Of a stretch of DNA of 64,000 bases, positions 60,660 through 64,000 are shown piece after piece. The notes beneath the pieces were generated by a model that was not told the origin of the DNA, did not search any database, and saw only the letters and a program-made list of their open reading frames with translations. How positions within the stretch are numbered: the first letter of the stretch is position 1; every line of letters begins with the position of its first letter. Position numbers and translations under genes: made by a program. Source of the DNA: CAZMGV01 sp964565925 (lineage in GTDB: Bacteria; JAGRBM01; JAHCIT01); NCBI GenBank assembly GCA_964565925.1, contig CAZMGV010000001.1, positions 248,001 to 312,000 of the forward strand, read 5' to 3'.

Positions 60660-62972
60660 TCAGACGATCCCCTTGTCGACCAGACCCTTCAGGTCCTCGA
60701 ACATCGCCTTGGTGCTCTGGTAGCGCTCTTCCTTCTTCTTCGCCATCGACTTGCGGATCAGTTCGTCCAGCGCGGGCGGGACCTTCGGGTTGATCCCCGA
60801 CGCGGCCGGGGGCGGCGTGTGCATGTGATGATAGGCGACGTCGCCGTCCTTGAACGGCACACGCCCGGTAAGCAGTTCGAAAAGCGTCACTCCCGTCGAA
60901 TAGATATCGGTCCGGTAGTCGACACCCTCACCCAGCGTCTGCTCGGGGCTCATGTAGTAGGGCGTGCCCGCCACCATCGTCTGCTGCTGCTGGACCTCGC
61001 TCATGACCTTGGCGAGGCCGAAGTCCATGATCTTCACCTGCTTCTCTTTCGTCCACATGATGTTGGACGGCTTGATGTCGCGGTGGACCACCTTGCGGCC
61101 GTGCGCGTAGTCGAGCGCGCGGCACACCTGCCCGGTGATGAGCATGGCGACTTTCACGGGGAACACCTTCTCGCGGTTCAGGACCTCTTTGAGCGTCTGC
61201 CCGTCCACGTATTCCATGGCGATATAGTTTTCGCCGCCGTCCTCGCCCATGTCGTAGATCGTGACGATGTTCGGATGGTTCATGGCGGCGGCGGCCTTGG
61301 CTTCGCGGAAGAACGCTTCGAGCGCCTGGGGGTGGCTCTTGAAGTGGGGCGGCAGTACTTTCAGGGCGACGATGCGGTCCAGCATCGTGTCGTAGGCCTT
61401 GTAGACGATACCCATACCGCCCCGGCCGAGTTCGTTCTCGACCCGGTAGCGGCGCGCCTTGGGAGCGGCGGCGGCCCCCTGCGGCGCAATGAACTGCGTC
61501 TCGGCGTACATGTCCGGCTGGGCCCGGCGGCCGCCGGGCATCCGGCCCGAGCTCTCTTCGAGCTGGCGTTTGAGCGACTGGATCCGCTGCTGCGTGTCCT
61601 TGAATACGTAGTCCTTCACGAGGACCCGCTCGAACAGCGCCACCGCCGCCGTGAGATTTCCTTCGCGCTCGTGGCACGACGCCATCTGGTAAAAGGTCTC
61701 GATATTGAGCGCGCTCACTTCGTCGTTGCCGGTCGAGAGCTGGTAGTTCTTGATGGCGAGCGAGAACATGCCCTTCTCGCGGAAGATGTCGCCCAGCATC
61801 GCCTTGCCCTTGCGGAAGTTCGTGTCTTCCGAGTCGATATCCTGAAGGAACTTGATCGCTTCCTCCAGCATGCCGCGCTTGATGTACAGCTCGGCGGCCC
61901 GGAACTTTTGGCCGGCCTGTTCGTACATCTTCGTGGCCTTCGTCAGGTCCTTGGCCCGGACGTAGTCCTCGGCCGCGCGCTCGAACAGGTTCGCCCGCTC
62001 GAACGACTGGGCGGCGCGTGCCGGATCGCCGGCGGCGCGGTAGAGTTCCCCCGCCTGCTCGTACTGCTTGGCCGCCTCGAAATTCCGGGCGGCGCTGGCA
62101 TGGTCGCCCATCTCTTCGTAGAGCGCCGCCACCCGGTCCAGCTGCCCGGCCTTTTCATAGTAGCGGACCGCTTCCAGCTTCTGGCCCTTGCTGAGCGCCA
62201 GATCGCCGCGCACCTCGTCGGCGCGTTTCACGTCGCCCGAGACTTCCAGAATGTGGGCGGCCTCCATCAGCCGGCCGCCTCTCACGAGATAGTCCGCCGC
62301 GCGGCTCACGTCGCCCGCGTGCTTGAGAATATCTGCCACGTCGCCGTAGAGACCCGTCTGCTCGAGGAACCCGACCGCGTCGTCCAGCCGGCCCGCCGCC
62401 GCCATCATGCGGCCCGACAGGCGGGCGAGCCCGATGACCGGCGCCGAACGCTGTGTCGCCGGATCGTTCTTGAACCGTTCCGCCTCGGCGGCATAGGCCT
62501 TCTTGAACGCTTCGGCCGCGAGATCCGGCTCGCCGCATTCGGCATAGGTCCAGCCCGCCATCCGGAACAGGCCGAGACGCTCGAAAATCTGGGAGGCCTT
62601 TACCGGGTTGCCGCCGCTGAGCAGCACGCGGGCCTGCTCCGCCGGTTTGTGGGCGCGCTCATAGCAGCGGGCCGCGTCGTTCCAGGCCTTGGCGTGCCGG
62701 TAGAGGTCACCGGCGAAGGACCACTCTTCGAGATGTTCGCGGATCTTGGCGGCGCCGGCTGCGTCCCCGGAACGCGCAAGCAGGAGCGCCGCCTCAGCCT
62801 GCTCGTTGGCAGCGAGATAGCATTTAACCGCTTCGCGGACGTCGCCCGCACGGGCAAACAGGTCCGCCGCCGGCTTGTGCTCGCCGCGCTTGGACGCCTT
62901 GCGGGCCTGCGCGATCAGACGCTTTTTCTCTTTGGGATCAAGCGTGGCTGTCTGGGGTGCGATGGCGGTCAT
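60660..62972 (-). CDS. TPR-repeat protein with C-terminal Ser/Thr kinase domain
   Basis: The 770-residue soluble protein has an N-terminal array of TPR-like helical repeats (about 15-475) with many AAxxYExAG-type units, then a Hanks kinase domain (about 500-765). Kinase motifs are GRGGMGIVYKAYD, the Lys in VALKVLPP, HRDIKPSNIMW, MDFGLAKV and GTPYYMSPEQ. It has no membrane helix. The common bacterial order is kinase first, so this arrangement is unusual and suggests that the repeats receive protein input. No phosphatase is adjacent. It is convergent with the transglutaminase-like gene. Confidence 0.92.
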   Translation of the reverse strand: MTAIAPQTATLDPKEKKRLIAQARKASKRGEHKPAADLFARAGDVREAVKCYLAANEQAEAALLLARSGDAAGAAKIREHLEEWSFAGDLYRHAKAWNDAARCYERAHKPAEQARVLLSGGNPVKASQIFERLGLFRMAGWTYAECGEPDLAAEAFKKAYAAEAERFKNDPATQRSAPVIGLARLSGRMMAAAGRLDDAVGFLEQTGLYGDVADILKHAGDVSRAADYLVRGGRLMEAAHILEVSGDVKRADEVRGDLALSKGQKLEAVRYYEKAGQLDRVAALYEEMGDHASAARNFEAAKQYEQAGELYRAAGDPARAAQSFERANLFERAAEDYVRAKDLTKATKMYEQAGQKFRAAELYIKRGMLEEAIKFLQDIDSEDTNFRKGKAMLGDIFREKGMFSLAIKNYQLSTGNDEVSALNIETFYQMASCHEREGNLTAAVALFERVLVKDYVFKDTQQRIQSLKRQLEESSGRMPGGRRAQPDMYAETQFIAPQGAAAAPKARRYRVENELGRGGMGIVYKAYDTMLDRIVALKVLPPHFKSHPQALEAFFREAKAAAAMNHPNIVTIYDMGEDGGENYIAMEYVDGQTLKEVLNREKVFPVKVAMLITGQVCRALDYAHGRKVVHRDIKPSNIMWTKEKQVKIMDFGLAKVMSEVQQQQTMVAGTPYYMSPEQTLGEGVDYRTDIYSTGVTLFELLTGRVPFKDGDVAYHHMHTPPPAASGINPKVPPALDELIRKSMAKKKEERYQSTKAMFEDLKGLVDKGIV

Positions 62973-63048
62973 GTGGCTTCCCTCTCTCCTTTCCGGTTCA
63001 TTCCAGTCCTACAAAATCTGCCAGTCACCAGTACCTTCATCAGGCTCG

Positions 63049-64000
63049 TCATCCGGTGGCTGCCTTCGCCGCGAAATAGGCCCCGACGATGGCCCACAGG
63101 GCGAGCGACGTGCCGCCCACGACCAGCGACGCGACAAAACCCGACAGCGATCCTTCGATACCCTCGGCCCGGCGCACACTGTGCCGGATGGCACCCCCGA
63201 AGAGCGAGACCAGGCACAGGAAGCCCAGCAGCCCGGCCAGCGGAAGCCCGCTGGCGGCGAACCTGCCCAGTGCCGCGGGCTGCGTCCGGGCGGCGGCGCC
63301 CAGCGCGACGAATACGACCGGACCGGCCACGATCGAAACAAACAGCGGCCAGTGGTCCAGCAGGAAATCGGCGTAGCTCTCCGCCTTCGCCTTGCCCCTG
63401 CCGGCGGCGATCGCGACTTTCTCTTCCGCCTCCGCCTTGGCCGCCACGGGGTCGAGCGGCGCGTCGGCCGTCACCTGCGCGAAGCTGCCGCCGTTGATCC
63501 GGATTCCTTCGGTCTTGGAGCCCCTCAGGTCCACGTTCTGCCATCGGGCCAGCGAGAAGTTCGATCCCGTCAGGTGTGTGGAGGTGATTGCGCTCCCATT
63601 CAGCTTGGTCCGGGACCAGTCGGAGTGGCGCAGGTCCGCCTGCGTGATCGTGATCTCCGCGAGCACGGAGCCGGAGAGGTCCAGGCCTTCACCGAAAAAC
63701 CCGTCCGCCCGCAGTCCGCGGATCCGGCAGTTGTGCCACCGCCCCCAGTCGCACCGGGCGCCCGAAAATACCGGGGACTGGGCTTCCATGCCCGACAGGA
63801 TGGCGCCCGACAGCACGGCGCCGGAGAAACTGGTACCGTTGGCCTTCGCCCGGTCGAGAATCGCGCCCTCCAGCGTGGCGCGGTCGAGGATCGCCGACGA
63901 GAGATCGGCTCCCGACAGCACGGCCATGGCGAACGACGCCGAATGGGCGTCGGCGCCGACGAGCGTCGCTTCTTCGAGATGCGCACGGTCGAACACGGCC
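63049..64000 (-). CDS. Pentapeptide-repeat membrane protein, 5' end outside window
   Basis: The frame is open to the last base, so the N-terminus lies beyond the window; about 317 residues are visible. The first 170 show A(D/N)LxX-type pentapeptide repeats, such as SGADLSSAILDRATLEGA, forming a right-handed beta-helix. After an Ala/Glu-rich linker come four membrane helices (about 215-310). Pentapeptide-repeat proteins often mimic DNA or act as scaffolds; a membrane-anchored form with a C-terminal helix bundle has no assigned role. It ends 76 bases upstream of the kinase start codon, so both may be co-transcribed. Confidence 0.86.
   Translation of the reverse strand, partial: AVFDRAHLEEATLVGADAHSASFAMAVLSGADLSSAILDRATLEGAILDRAKANGTSFSGAVLSGAILSGMEAQSPVFSGARCDWGRWHNCRIRGLRADGFFGEGLDLSGSVLAEITITQADLRHSDWSRTKLNGSAITSTHLTGSNFSLARWQNVDLRGSKTEGIRINGGSFAQVTADAPLDPVAAKAEAEEKVAIAAGRGKAKAESYADFLLDHWPLFVSIVAGPVVFVALGAAARTQPAALGRFAASGLPLAGLLGFLCLVSLFGGAIRHSVRRAEGIEGSLSGFVASLVVGGTSLALWAIVGAYFAAKAATG

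Noticed and set aside
60819..63497. Open plus-strand frame of 892 codons antisense to the TPR-kinase
   Set aside because: It is low in family motifs, rich in Arg, His, Leu and Gly, and fully overlaps a clear kinase gene; it is a by-product of high GC at third codon positions.
1..64000. CRISPR arrays, tRNA or rRNA genes and riboswitches
   Set aside because: No regularly spaced direct repeats, cloverleaf-type sequences or known leader motifs were seen by eye; a covariance-model scan would be needed to exclude small RNAs.

Overview
The window is a dense, GC-rich stretch of a bacterial chromosome with about 58 protein genes, almost no non-coding DNA and no gap above roughly 220 bp. I see no tRNA, rRNA, CRISPR array, prophage or classical insertion sequence. 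The gene set suggests a Gram-negative chemoheterotroph related to the former Deltaproteobacteria or a neighbouring phylum. The reasons are a CobA-HemD fusion beside hemC, an AlaC-type aminotransferase joined to homoserine dehydrogenase, a mitochondrial-type aconitase, separate PurS/PurQ/PurL subunits, a cytoplasmic-type Ser/Thr kinase and an MCP with an AAIIAAQAG hairpin tip. This placement is an inference and no species is recognised.

Layout. 1-4.5 kb: two tandem YfhO-type membrane proteins, the first cut by the window edge. 4.7-16.1 kb: a plus-strand housekeeping run (hemC, cobA-hemD, fmt, rsmB, a VOC protein, aconitase, an envelope protein, a small membrane protein, priA) closed by a clear intrinsic terminator. 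16.1-19.7 kb: a CtpA-type protease with an unusually long tail, coupled to a rhomboid protease. 19.7-29 kb: mostly minus strand, with a SUMF1-like protein and yacG, then glutaminyl-cyclase-like, spermidine-synthase-like, HtrA, IclR, homoserine dehydrogenase and aminotransferase genes; a TetR gene with a near-ideal promoter-operator lies among them on the plus strand. 29-40 kb: the accessory part, containing a solitary phage Mu gp27-like gene, a family of REP-like hairpins, a low-GC secreted-protein gene and a GIY-YIG nuclease gene each bracketed by inverted repeat copies, PhoH, DsbA, a DnaJ-domain protein, an MCP, a geranylgeranyl-reductase-like enzyme and a histidine phosphatase. 39.7-45.2 kb: a signalling block (two REC-histidine kinases around a stand-alone CheB domain), a ClpX-like ATPase without zinc finger, and a short 3-hydroxyacyl-CoA dehydrogenase. 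45.3-55 kb: UDG and MBL genes, then purB-purC-purS-purQ-purL-purF-pyrE and a lipoprotein. 55.2-64 kb: the conserved but poorly understood ATP-grasp/alpha-E/transglutaminase trio, a split YeeE sulfur-transport pair with a Cys-rich partner, a second transglutaminase-like protein, a TPR-kinase and a pentapeptide-repeat membrane protein cut by the window end.

Two themes cross the window. First, nine gene pairs use a four-base NTGA stop/start overlap, and all four NTG start codons occur among them, including CUG for purQ. Second, seven REP-like hairpins share the core CCTGAG...CGAAGG with arms that differ between copies but keep base pairing; one inverted pair brackets a GIY-YIG nuclease gene and another brackets an AT-rich gene. 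The repeat-plus-nuclease arrangement is the best candidate here for an under-described system.
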